This document shows, in pieces, positions 13,349 to 21,337 of a stretch of 25,904 bases of DNA; the first letter of the stretch is position 1; each line of letters begins with the position of its first letter. Made by a program: the position numbers and the translations under genes. Location: positions 1 to 25,904 of the IMG/VR virus record IMGVR_UViG_3300009545_000646. One strand, written 5' to 3'. The stretch is from a virus. The notes beneath the pieces are model-generated. The model worked only from the letters and a program-made list of their open reading frames with translations. It had not been told where the DNA came from and searched no databases.

Positions 13349-15926
13349 ATATAAGACAGATGCATCCCGGAAGCCGCCAACGCTCGCGGTCATTCCTGCG
13401 AACATCCCTGAGCCGATCCGCAGCAGCTCCAAATGTGTTGGCTGGCGTTGGGAATTCCGGGACGGCAAATGGACAAAGCCGCCGGTCGATGTGAAGACCG
13501 GGGGCTATGCAAAGGTCGCGGGCAATGGCGCGCAGGCTACATGGTCTTCATTCGACAAAGCAATTGAGGTTTACCAGGATCCAAATCGAGACTTTGAAGT
13601 GGATGGGATCGGATACGTGCTCACGCTCGATGATGGGATCACGGTTATTGACTGCGACGGCGTACGCGATCCGGAGACGGGAGAAGTTCTCTGGGACGCA
13701 GAAAGCATCGTTCGAACATCCAACACGTATGCCGAGGATTCCGTAACCGGCTCAGGCGAACATATCGTTTTGTATGGGAAGCTGCCTCCCAAACATCGGC
13801 GGGCAGATCGGATCGAAATGTACATGGATGGCCGGTACATCACATTTACCGGCCATCTTCGCCCTCTGTCAACGGCAACGATCGAAAAGCGGCAGGCGCA
13901 GCTCGATGCCTTCTTTCAGCATGTTTTTGCCGAGAAGATCGCCAAGGATCGGGAAGCATCGAAGCGGCCCAAATCAGTGCCCGATAATCTCAGTCTCTCG
14001 GACAATGATCTTCTGATCGCTGTAGAAAAGCACAAGAACGGCGCCCTGTTTCAGGCACTCTATCACCGTGGAGATATCAGCATTTACGGCGACGATGAAT
14101 CGCGGGCCGATCTCGCGCTCTGCAATATGCTCGCCTTCTTGACCGGCAATGATGAAGACCGCATGGACCGGATGTTCAGATCGAGCGCCTTGTACCGTGA
14201 AAAGTGGGACAGGCCGGATTACAAATCTCGAACGATCCGGAGAGCTTGCATAGATACAACGGCGTACTACAGCCCGAAGCAGCCTCGAAGCCGCTCGACT
14301 TCCTCCACGGCAAGAAGCAGGGACGCAGCCCCCATCGTGGACGAACAGGACGGGAGTGCCGTCGAAACCCAAGAAAGCCATGATCCGTCTGAGCCGCGAG
14401 ACAAATATCATCTGCTTACGGATACGGCCAACGCACGGCGATTTGTTGGGCAGCATCATGAGAATGTCCGTTACGATCACTCGCGCAAGATTTGGTATGT
14501 CTGGGACGGCACACGATGGAAGCCGGACGCCATGAACAAAGTCCAGGAGATGGCGAAGGATACAGCGCGGTCAATCTATCGTGAAGCCGCGGAATGTCGC
14601 GAGGACGATTTCCGAGTTGAACTGGCCAAACACGCGAAGAGCTCCCTCAATGTAAACAGGCTTAATGCCATGGTTCGATTATCGGAATCGGACCCCGCTG
14701 TCAGCGTTATTCAAAGCAATTGGGATAGCGATTCATGGTCTTTCAACGTCCTGAACGGAACGTTGAACCTGCGAACGGGAAAGCTGCGTCCCCATGATCG
14801 CGCCGATATGATCACGAAAATCAGCCCCGTTGTCTTTGATCCGGCCGCGACATGCCCGCGCTTCGACGCCTTCTTAGAGCGTATTTTGCCGCAGGAAGAA
14901 ACACGCGGCTTTGCTCAGCGAATGGTCGGTTACTCCCTCACTGGCGACATGTCAGAGCAGCTGCTTGTCTATAAATACGGCACCGGCGCAAACGGGAAAT
15001 CCGTCTTTACCGAGATCATCAAAAATATGATGGGCGATTACGGATATAAGTCAGATCGAAAGGTCTTCATGGTAAGTCCGGATAAGAGTTCAGGCAACGC
15101 AACGCCGGAACTCACGCCGATGGTCGGCAAGCGTTTTATATCCGTGTCAGAAGTTGAACAAAGCGACCGCCTCAACGAGTCGCGCATCAAAGACCTGACC
15201 GGTACTGACACCATAAGCGCCCGCGATCTCTATTCCTCTGAGTTCAACTTTTTCCCAAGCGCAAAGTTGTGGTTCTACGGCAATCACAAGCCCCGGATTA
15301 CGGGCGAAGATGACGGAATTTGGCGGCGCTTCAGACTGCTTCCATTCACCGTGCAGATACCGGAAAACGAACGCGATAGGAAATTGCTGGAGAAATTGCA
15401 GGCTGAACTCCCCGGAATTCTCAACTGGGCGGTCAAAGGATGCCTTGCATGGCAGCAAAATGGCCTGCAAATACCCGATGAAGTCGTGTCCGCAACGGCA
15501 GATTACCGCCAAGAACAGGATGTTGTCGGCAGTTTCATCTCCGATCGCTGCATAGTTGCGTCACATGCCGTCACAATTTCGGGCGAACTTTACCGCGCGT
15601 ACGTGGACTGGTGCAAGGAAAACGGCGAGTACTCGAAATCGCAACATTTCTTCGGAATGACGCTGAAAAAGCGCGGTTTTGAAGCAAAACGCACCGGTCT
15701 TGCCCGCAAATGGCAGGGAATTGGACTTCTTACGAAAGCTGAAATGGAGTATCGAAATAGCGTCTATAGTGACACTGTGACGGATAGTGACACCGTTCCC
15801 GGCAGAGTTTCTATAGAAACTCCTCATATGGAAAACTCTGCCGGGAGTGACGTCACAAAGCGTCACAGCGTCACACCCGAACTTCCCTTCGACGCTCCTA
15901 CCCGCAAAACGGAGGTGATCAATTGA
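13341..15926 (+). CDS. Replicative primase-polymerase fused to SF3 helicase (D5/P4/NrS-1 type)
   Basis: This is the cassette's replication enzyme, making primers and unwinding DNA. An archaeo-eukaryotic primase-like domain (about residues 30-195) has the metal motif VIDCDG (about 103), SGEH (138-141) and EMYMDGRYITFTG (159-171). A helix-bundle domain like that of phage NrS-1 polymerase follows (about 220-308, with SALYREKWDRPDYKSRTI), then a linker, a D5 N-terminal-like segment and the superfamily 3 helicase: Walker A GTGANGKS (547-554), Walker B-like SVSEVEQ (about 600), a GNHKPR sensor (about 650) and IWRRFR arginine finger (about 659). A winged-helix end follows. Length (861 residues) suits the class. 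Start ATG 13341 overlaps the preceding gene. The last 60 codons contain a symmetric repeat array, a likely origin. Confidence 0.93.
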   Translation: MTEYKTDASRKPPTLAVIPANIPEPIRSSSKCVGWRWEFRDGKWTKPPVDVKTGGYAKVAGNGAQATWSSFDKAIEVYQDPNRDFEVDGIGYVLTLDDGITVIDCDGVRDPETGEVLWDAESIVRTSNTYAEDSVTGSGEHIVLYGKLPPKHRRADRIEMYMDGRYITFTGHLRPLSTATIEKRQAQLDAFFQHVFAEKIAKDREASKRPKSVPDNLSLSDNDLLIAVEKHKNGALFQALYHRGDISIYGDDESRADLALCNMLAFLTGNDEDRMDRMFRSSALYREKWDRPDYKSRTIRRACIDTTAYYSPKQPRSRSTSSTARSRDAAPIVDEQDGSAVETQESHDPSEPRDKYHLLTDTANARRFVGQHHENVRYDHSRKIWYVWDGTRWKPDAMNKVQEMAKDTARSIYREAAECREDDFRVELAKHAKSSLNVNRLNAMVRLSESDPAVSVIQSNWDSDSWSFNVLNGTLNLRTGKLRPHDRADMITKISPVVFDPAATCPRFDAFLERILPQEETRGFAQRMVGYSLTGDMSEQLLVYKYGTGANGKSVFTEIIKNMMGDYGYKSDRKVFMVSPDKSSGNATPELTPMVGKRFISVSEVEQSDRLNESRIKDLTGTDTISARDLYSSEFNFFPSAKLWFYGNHKPRITGEDDGIWRRFRLLPFTVQIPENERDRKLLEKLQAELPGILNWAVKGCLAWQQNGLQIPDEVVSATADYRQEQDVVGSFISDRCIVASHAVTISGELYRAYVDWCKENGEYSKSQHFFGMTLKKRGFEAKRTGLARKWQGIGLLTKAEMEYRNSVYSDTVTDSDTVPGRVSIETPHMENSAGSDVTKRHSVTPELPFDAPTRKTEVIN
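15769..15874. other. Candidate replication origin: mirrored GTGAC iterons around a 14-bp dyad
   Basis: Inside the 3' end of the helicase gene, GTGAC occurs at 15769, 15777 and 15787, and its complement GTCAC at 15852, 15862 and 15870, with mirror-image spacing (8 and 10, then 10 and 8). One more GTGAC at 15847 abuts 15852 to give TGACGTCA. Between them a perfect 14-bp inverted pair, TCCCGGCAGAGTTT (15797-15810) and its complement (15833-15846), surrounds a 22-bp spacer that looks AT-rich. As a whole the two 42-base arms match at 34 positions. An origin within a replication gene has a precedent in lambda O. A regulatory or transcript-structure role is the alternative. Confidence 0.65.
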
Positions 15927-16501
15927 CATCGGCTTACCTTACCGAAGATTGCCCAACGTCTCACGACCTGGCGAGATTGCTTTCATGGGCTGACAACGCG
16001 GCGGTTCAGATGGGCCTTAACGATGCTCATGAACTCACTATCACGTACGACGGCGACACGCTGCCGGCTGGGTTTAAAGACGCCCTGAGACAACACAAAC
16101 AGGCGATCTTGACTATCCTGAAGGCGCGCGCTCTCTTCACGACGATCGAAACCCGCATCATTCAAATGCGCTATTCAGACCCGACGAAGGGCACCCGTCT
16201 ACAGGCCTTCGCCTGGCTTCGAAACAAGCTCGCCGAGTTCAAGAAGCTATGCAATCTCAAAAACGGCTATACCGATCCGTCCGACGACTTCGCCGATACC
16301 GCGATATCCTGTCTGCAGCATGAACTTGACGAACTGACTGCCGAGGGAACCCCCTACCCTGTTTCCGTGGATGATCCCAGGGAGCGATACGATAACGGCA
16401 AACTGGTGGATGCTCCCGGAACAGAATATGCCATGGTTGTCACCCGAGAATACATGGATAGACAAACCGAAACTGATAATGCGAAGTGGGTGAAGCTGTA
16501 A
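15923..16501 (+). CDS. Hypothetical protein with TubC-docking-like N terminus
   Basis: A 192-residue protein starting at TTG 15923, which overlaps the helicase stop and follows GGAGGTGATC, an unusually complete match to the 16S anti-Shine-Dalgarno. The first 65 residues (ending ITYDGDTLPAGF, then LRQHKQAILTILKAR) resemble the small docking domain seen at TubC N termini and in short proteins next to phage primases. The rest (about 70-190) is helical then acidic, not recognised. It is the last gene before the right boundary element and probably a partner of the helicase. Confidence 0.6.
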   Translation: MTSAYLTEDCPTSHDLARLLSWADNAAVQMGLNDAHELTITYDGDTLPAGFKDALRQHKQAILTILKARALFTTIETRIIQMRYSDPTKGTRLQAFAWLRNKLAEFKKLCNLKNGYTDPSDDFADTAISCLQHELDELTAEGTPYPVSVDDPRERYDNGKLVDAPGTEYAMVVTREYMDRQTETDNAKWVKL

Positions 16502-16506
16502 ATAAT

Positions 16507-16590
16507 TCCCATCTATGCCGTTTTATTTCGTTTTCGCGATATTGATGTTGCGCTGCAGTGTGATCGGAATTGGTTGGGTTTTAGATGGGA
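16507..16590. repeat. Right cassette boundary element (inverted partner of 7983-8060)
   Basis: An 84-bp element with the same 9-bp inverted ends, TCCCATCTA (16507-16515) and TAGATGGGA (16582-16590). On the - strand it begins TCCCATCTAAAAC and ends CGGCATAGATGGGA, matching the two asymmetric ends of the left element at 13 and 13 of 14 bases, while the interior is unrelated. It begins six bases after the last gene of the rightward operon. Compared with the left copy its inner hairpin is weak, so the ends rather than the interior appear to be conserved. Confidence 0.6.
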
Positions 16591-16734
16591 GAGTTTAAGT
16601 TAGTATATCCGTTTTCGACGTTGCGATAGTACCGCGCTTACTGTGGGAAACGACCGATTGAAGACAGGTAATAGGCCGAGATGCGCCAAACAACGTTAAT
16701 ATCATTGACTTGTCAGGTCAAAGGAAATGGACCA

Positions 16735-17238
16735 ATGAGCGATATGGAGCAAATCGCACTCGTTGCGAGAATGATTTATGACAGTGTTTGCCGCGATCTG
16801 GGCGGCGATCCGACAACGCCGGCGGAAGTTACCATGGTTGCGGAAAACGAAGGCCTCATCATGGAGCGTGTGACCGGGCATCCAGGTTTCACCGCCGAAC
16901 TGGTCCGCATCAAAGACGGCAAGTACAAGGTCCGCTATAACGCTGATGCTGCCGAGGACCTCCGGATGCTGTACATGCTTCACGAGCTGGCTGAGTTCAA
17001 GGCGCGGCCGGATGTCGGCGGCCTGGAGATTGAGCCCATCCGTGGAAACCTTCAACCCTTCCAGGCATGCCATTTGGCGGCGGTTGAGTGCGAGCGGCTT
17101 CTGATCGATGCGCTGCGCCGTCGTGGTGTCGACACAACTTCCATGGAGGCGGTTAATTCCCGTGTCTTCCGAAGTCATCCCCATTTACTTCATACGGCAA
17201 CGTGGCAACGCGCTACAGCGGCCTTTACGGAGTTTTAG
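16735..17238 (+). CDS. ImmA/IrrE-like protein with altered metal motif
   Basis: A 167-residue protein. ATG 16735 follows AAAGGA; an in-frame ATG at 16681 is less likely. The helix MLYMLHELAEF (about residues 79-89), followed some 30 residues later by AAVECERLL, resembles the HEXXH helix and distal Glu of ImmA/IrrE-type metallopeptidases that cleave phage repressors. The second His of HEXXH is Glu here (HELAE), so it may be inactive or bind metal differently. It lies just outside the right boundary. The family call is tentative. Confidence 0.4.
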   Translation: MSDMEQIALVARMIYDSVCRDLGGDPTTPAEVTMVAENEGLIMERVTGHPGFTAELVRIKDGKYKVRYNADAAEDLRMLYMLHELAEFKARPDVGGLEIEPIRGNLQPFQACHLAAVECERLLIDALRRRGVDTTSMEAVNSRVFRSHPHLLHTATWQRATAAFTEF

Positions 17239-17275
17239 CCGCGGTCTTCATGGATCGCCATAGAAAGAGATATTG

Positions 17276-17761
17276 ATGCGCAGAAGAATGGCAGACAGAT
17301 TAGCGGAAAAGATCAGTCGGGTTCGAGCTCGTTTACCGGCCGCCAAGATCGGGAATACGCGATGCCCTTCCGTGGAAGACACCCCGCAGGAACTCGAATG
17401 GCGGCGATCGATCCGGCCGGGTGATGAAGTGGCCATTGAGTACCACAACACTCCCGAATATACCGGCGTTGCATATCAGATATTGGAAGTAGCGGCTGTT
17501 GAGGATGGCGTTATCAAGCCCATCAATCCAGATGCAGGCCATTCTCACTTCTATGTTGAGACTGGGCTTCAGAGTACGCGTCTTACACCGCCACCGGTAT
17601 GGCAAAAGATCGTGCAGCCCACGGCTGAAATTCGAACGCGCATCGCTATGATTGCGGCGGCGGAAGATTTTGTCTTGGCCCATATCCATGCCGGCACAGT
17701 GCTGTTCTTTACAACCGAAAAGTTGCTGACTTTGACCGAGATGTTTGCAGACGACAAATGA
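17276..17761 (+). CDS. Hypothetical protein, family B member 1
   Basis: A 161-residue protein of unknown function with a basic N terminus and a central beta-rich domain starting LEWRRSIRPGDEVAI (about residues 40-54) and ending near PTAEIR. The same domain opens the next gene (IEWRRSLRVGDQVGI to PPTAEG). The pattern R.GD.V.I suggests a small SH3/KOW-like barrel, inferred by eye. The C-terminal 45 residues are helical. ATG 17276 has only a weak ribosome site. The stop overlaps the next start (ATGA). Confidence 0.55.
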   Translation: MRRRMADRLAEKISRVRARLPAAKIGNTRCPSVEDTPQELEWRRSIRPGDEVAIEYHNTPEYTGVAYQILEVAAVEDGVIKPINPDAGHSHFYVETGLQSTRLTPPPVWQKIVQPTAEIRTRIAMIAAAEDFVLAHIHAGTVLFFTTEKLLTLTEMFADDK

Positions 17762-18522
17762 ACACCATCGATCCTGAAATTGAATGGCGCCGGTCTCTTC
17801 GCGTTGGTGATCAAGTGGGGATCGCTTGCCCTGATATGCCGGAGATCGGTCACTTCACGGAAATCATCGTCAAGGCTTCCAGGAAGCGCGTAGACACGGC
17901 CTACGGCAACTTCTGGCGGGAGAGTGGCCGGGAGACTTACCGGCCGTCATCGCATGTCATTGTTCCTCCGACGGCCGAGGGTATCGACATGCGCGAAAAA
18001 TGGATCCAGGCGCAAGAGCTCAGCCGGAAAATTCGCAACGTCGACATGTCCAAACAACCGCTGCGCCGGCTGCAAGCGATCGCATGGCTTCTCGACATCG
18101 ATCACGGCTGCGCGCCTGGCTTCGATGCTGAAAACTTCGACCGGGAAGCGCGCGCCATCCTCCTAGAAGCCTTGATCAAATCTATCGTTGGGTTTGATCA
18201 AGTATCGGTCAATGGGTTGTCCGGGAGCTGCCGTGCCCTTCGACAAGCCGCGGCCTCAGTGGTAGAGAACAACGGGCCGAAGAAGCTCTATTCCGTTGGC
18301 CTGACATCACTCGTCGATATCCCGATTGGCAACGGCGAAGGCGCGGAAGAGCTTGCCCACTTGGTGGCATACGCCTTGAAATCAATGCCCGATTACATCC
18401 GGATGCTTCGGGATGAACCACGGATGAATGAGAGGATCGGCCGGCTTACATCCGTCAACGCACGGCTCAGGTTCCGCCTCAATGGTTGGCCATCGACTGC
18501 AGTCAATGAAGGCGAGGAGTAA
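17758..18522 (+). CDS. Hypothetical protein, family B member 2
   Basis: A 254-residue protein with the shared N-terminal domain (IEWRRSLRVGDQVGI, about residues 8-22, to PPTAE about residue 73) followed by a unique helical region of about 180 residues. The arrangement suggests a common N-terminal module with different C-terminal partners. No catalytic motif seen. Coupled to its neighbours by ATGA and TAATG overlaps. The function is unknown; these genes may be accessory genes lying between the cassette and the tail module. Confidence 0.55.
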   Translation: MNTIDPEIEWRRSLRVGDQVGIACPDMPEIGHFTEIIVKASRKRVDTAYGNFWRESGRETYRPSSHVIVPPTAEGIDMREKWIQAQELSRKIRNVDMSKQPLRRLQAIAWLLDIDHGCAPGFDAENFDREARAILLEALIKSIVGFDQVSVNGLSGSCRALRQAAASVVENNGPKKLYSVGLTSLVDIPIGNGEGAEELAHLVAYALKSMPDYIRMLRDEPRMNERIGRLTSVNARLRFRLNGWPSTAVNEGEE

Positions 18523-19499
18523 TGCATATTTCGAAAGTGATCCGTTTCGCGACCTGGGTTGTGATCTCCCTCATGCTGGCAATCCGGCCAGATGCAAAGC
18601 TTGTTGAGGCGTCATATCAGCAAGCCCGTTTTTCAGATGACAAGGTTCTCTCGCATCATCCGCATGTGAAAGGTAAACATATGAGCTCTGCGCAGTCAAT
18701 TCTCTACCTCAACAGCGCCCTATCGTCGATATCCGCGCTGCCGGCGTCAAGCTTCACTCTCCCCGCGCCATTGCTTTGGGATGGATCAGTGGGTAATACA
18801 TCCACCGGATACAACGTTTCCGGCCCACTCCCGACAATTTCAGTACTATACGATCTCGGGGCAGGGTCTGGCATAGCGGTCGGATCAGCCGAAGTTGCGG
18901 GCACACTTGGCAATTTCAGTATCGCGCTTTTCTACTCGAACAACGGGACTACATGGACACAGGTTACACCTACCGGTGGATCTTGGACGAATGGCGTCAG
19001 TCGCAACTTCAGTGCAGGCGTCATTACGGCCCGGTATTGGCAGTTCGAGTTCTACTCGATTGGCGGCGGTACGGTTAGCGATGCGCGACTGTTTGAAGCG
19101 TCTGGAGGGATCGGCCTCATTGACGGACCTTCTGCGGTTGTTCCGACTGCCCCGCCTGTGCCGACATTCGGAACGACTAACGCTTATCAAATCCCGGTGA
19201 TTGTCCCTGCGCTTACTGGAGGCGCAACGAGCTACGATCTGCAACGTGCTTCTGACGTTTCAGGAACAGCAGGCACCTGGGCAACAATCCAGGGGAGCGT
19301 AACGACTTCATCGACTTTCACAGATACGCCGTTAAACGATAAAACAACTTTTTGGTATCGATTGGTAGCAACCAACTCGGCAGGTATTACAAATGGTCCG
19401 GCGGCATCAGCGACAACGACACCTATCCCAATCCCTAATCTATCCGGCGAGGCGATCCTGATAGATAACGTGCCTGCTTTTCGCTTGTTTGTAAGCTAA
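18522..19499 (+). CDS. Tail-associated protein with discoidin-like and Fn3 domains
   Basis: The full frame has 325 residues. It overlaps the previous stop (TAATG) with GAGGAG upstream, and starts with a hydrophobic segment (about residues 9-22). A second start, ATG 18681 with AAAGG seven bases upstream, would remove 53 residues and may be the real one for a virion protein. About residues 70-195 resemble an F5/8 type C-like beta sandwich (SVLYDLGAGSGI, then WTQVTPTGG, then RYWQFEFYS). About residues 210-300 form an Fn3-like domain (TSYDLQRA, then TFWYRLVATNSAG). Such domains bind sugars or decorate virions. It is most likely a minor tail or adhesion protein. Confidence 0.6.
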   Translation: MHISKVIRFATWVVISLMLAIRPDAKLVEASYQQARFSDDKVLSHHPHVKGKHMSSAQSILYLNSALSSISALPASSFTLPAPLLWDGSVGNTSTGYNVSGPLPTISVLYDLGAGSGIAVGSAEVAGTLGNFSIALFYSNNGTTWTQVTPTGGSWTNGVSRNFSAGVITARYWQFEFYSIGGGTVSDARLFEASGGIGLIDGPSAVVPTAPPVPTFGTTNAYQIPVIVPALTGGATSYDLQRASDVSGTAGTWATIQGSVTTSSTFTDTPLNDKTTFWYRLVATNSAGITNGPAASATTTPIPIPNLSGEAILIDNVPAFRLFVS

Positions 19500-19519
19500 A
19501 TCAATATATAACTCGTTTT

Positions 19520-19545
19520 CAAAAGGCACTCCGACGGGCCTTTTG
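19520..19545 (+). terminator. Hairpin between tail genes
   Basis: CAAAAGGC (19520-19527) pairs exactly with GCCTTTTG (19538-19545) around a 10-nt loop, in the gap after the Fn3 protein. The 3' arm itself supplies the T run. It probably acts as an intrinsic terminator or RNA-stabilising hairpin. Confidence 0.5.
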
Positions 19546-19568
19546 CCATGCCACATAGGAGCAATCTC

Positions 19569-19658
19569 GTGAGCGAGAAAGATAAAGAAGATACAACGCC
19601 GCCGATTGAAGTAGGAGCCTGCGACGCTGATCAGTTAAGGAGGCATCATGCCTTCTGA
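19569..19658 (+). CDS. Possible 29-residue peptide overlapping tail tube gene
   Basis: A GTG-started, highly charged frame beginning MSEKDKEDTTPP with AGGAG seven bases upstream. It overlaps the tail tube start by 11 bp. It may be a translated coupling peptide; no function can be given. Confidence 0.3.
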   Translation: MSEKDKEDTTPPIEVGACDADQLRRHHAF

Positions 19659-21282
19659 TGCGATCCAAATTTATAGATCGACGACCGGGATAGACGACAA
19701 CGACTTCAGCCTTCTGACTTCTGTTGCCGATAGTCCCACTCCCTTTATAGACTATCCAGGCATTTCCCAACAGATTTATATTTATAAATCACGACGCTAT
19801 CTAGCGGCGAATGGTCGATATTCGGACTGGTCACCGCTTTTATATTTACGAGGATTATGGCCCGAAGGTGGCTATGTCATACCAGTAACGTACACAGGTA
19901 CGACGTCCGTTTTTGGGATCGGCCGTGAAGTGACGGAAGGTGTGCCTGTCAAAGCCCAAAAGGGCTATGACCGTGTATCGGGAAGTTTTGACATCAACCT
20001 CACGACTAGTGATCGTCCGTCTCTTCAGAACGTCGACACGGACATCGAAGCCGTTCCGGGATTGAGCAGTGTCGGACCCGATACGATCGTGATGAACCTG
20101 TCTCCGGAAGGAATTTCGTCTCAGCTCAACGCGACCTACGGCGATCCGACCACGACGGTTGGAGGTGGAACCGCGCCGGCCGCATCAACGGCAACTCCCT
20201 CTGGAACGGGCGGTACACTCCCCAACTCGACACAATTTTATTTCAAAACGGCGTATGTCCGGCCAAGCGACTGGGGAGTGACAACTGCTTCCACAGAGTT
20301 CTCGGCGACAACATCGGCCGGCACAGGGATCAACTCAATCAGTGTGGCCAGCCCTGCAACCCAGACCGGCGCAACGGCGTGGAATTTGTATGCATCGACA
20401 ACGACAGGGGCGGAAACACTCGTTGCATCGAACCTGACGATTGGATCGCCGTATGTGCTGACTGATCCTACATTGGTCAATCCGCTCGCCGATGCCGCCC
20501 CGGCTACATTTAATGTCCACACGTGGAAATCGAAGAACACCCACATCCCTCACACTCTCCTTGAGAAGCGGGGTGGATCGATTTACGCATTTCCTGGCGC
20601 GGCGGTCAGCTCGTGGTCCGTGGACATCGACAAGACACAGGACACGCCGGTACTGGCATCGCTCGAATGGCGCGCAATCAATCAGTTGGTCTACGATACA
20701 CTCGCTGCCGTTGGTCTGGACGTCGCCGGGTTCGATCCGTTGCCCGCATTTGGCGCGTCTCAGGTGTTGCTTTCTATTGCCGGAAATGCAGCCCCACACG
20801 CCCGCAAATTCTCATTGAAGGCAAACAAGAACCTCCAGGAACGGCAAGGGTTCAATGGGAAGCGCGGTCCCACTCAGTTGTATGAGGAAGGCTGCGAAAA
20901 CACGGGTTCGATGGAAATGTATTTCGGGAATGAAGCCGAAGCAATCATCTACTTCGGACAGCTTGATGCAGTCGCTGCGCCCTTTGGGGCACGGCGTCGT
21001 ATTCGAACCGTATCCGTCGTGCTCTCCATTGTCTCTGAACCCAACGCTTCCGGCTTCCAAAACCGGATTATTATCCGGCTGCCGAAAACTCAATATAAAA
21101 AGGTTGGTCGACCGGTTGCAGGGAAAGGGGCGATTATGCAGGCGGTCGATTGGAAAGCTTATTATGATGCCGCGAGTGGCACTTCCATGATTATCGAAGT
21201 ATGGAATAGCCAAAGTAACGGGACCATCGTTGCGGCCGGAACACCAATCAGTGGCGGGGCTCCCGCAAATGATATTTTCTAA
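19648..21282 (+). CDS. Tail tube (major tail) protein with Fn3-like insertions
   Basis: The 544-residue product has AAGGAGG upstream of ATG 19648. Residues about 1-65 look like an Fn3 strand set (QIYIYKSRRYLAANGRYSDWS). From about 85 and again from 300 onward it resembles a tail tube protein: GREVTEGVPVKAQ, then GAAVSSWSVDIDKTQDTPV and SLEWRAI, then IIYFGQLDA. Residues about 185-285 form an inserted Fn3-like beta domain rich in Thr, Ser and Ala, of the kind displayed on tail surfaces. A long-tailed (sipho- or myovirus-like) virion is implied. The domain boundaries are by eye. Confidence 0.65.
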   Translation: MPSDAIQIYRSTTGIDDNDFSLLTSVADSPTPFIDYPGISQQIYIYKSRRYLAANGRYSDWSPLLYLRGLWPEGGYVIPVTYTGTTSVFGIGREVTEGVPVKAQKGYDRVSGSFDINLTTSDRPSLQNVDTDIEAVPGLSSVGPDTIVMNLSPEGISSQLNATYGDPTTTVGGGTAPAASTATPSGTGGTLPNSTQFYFKTAYVRPSDWGVTTASTEFSATTSAGTGINSISVASPATQTGATAWNLYASTTTGAETLVASNLTIGSPYVLTDPTLVNPLADAAPATFNVHTWKSKNTHIPHTLLEKRGGSIYAFPGAAVSSWSVDIDKTQDTPVLASLEWRAINQLVYDTLAAVGLDVAGFDPLPAFGASQVLLSIAGNAAPHARKFSLKANKNLQERQGFNGKRGPTQLYEEGCENTGSMEMYFGNEAEAIIYFGQLDAVAAPFGARRRIRTVSVVLSIVSEPNASGFQNRIIIRLPKTQYKKVGRPVAGKGAIMQAVDWKAYYDAASGTSMIIEVWNSQSNGTIVAAGTPISGGAPANDIF

Positions 21283-21337
21283 GGTTTCAAAGCCGCTATG
21301 TTAGCCCATGCTCTTCGTTACGAAATGAGGGAAGTAT

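Noticed and set aside
16591-16734. Remainder of the capsid gene just after the cassette
   Set aside because: No frame here shows capsid-like sequence; the gap holds only short AT-rich sequence and a weak TTGAC/GTCAA repeat before the next ribosome site.
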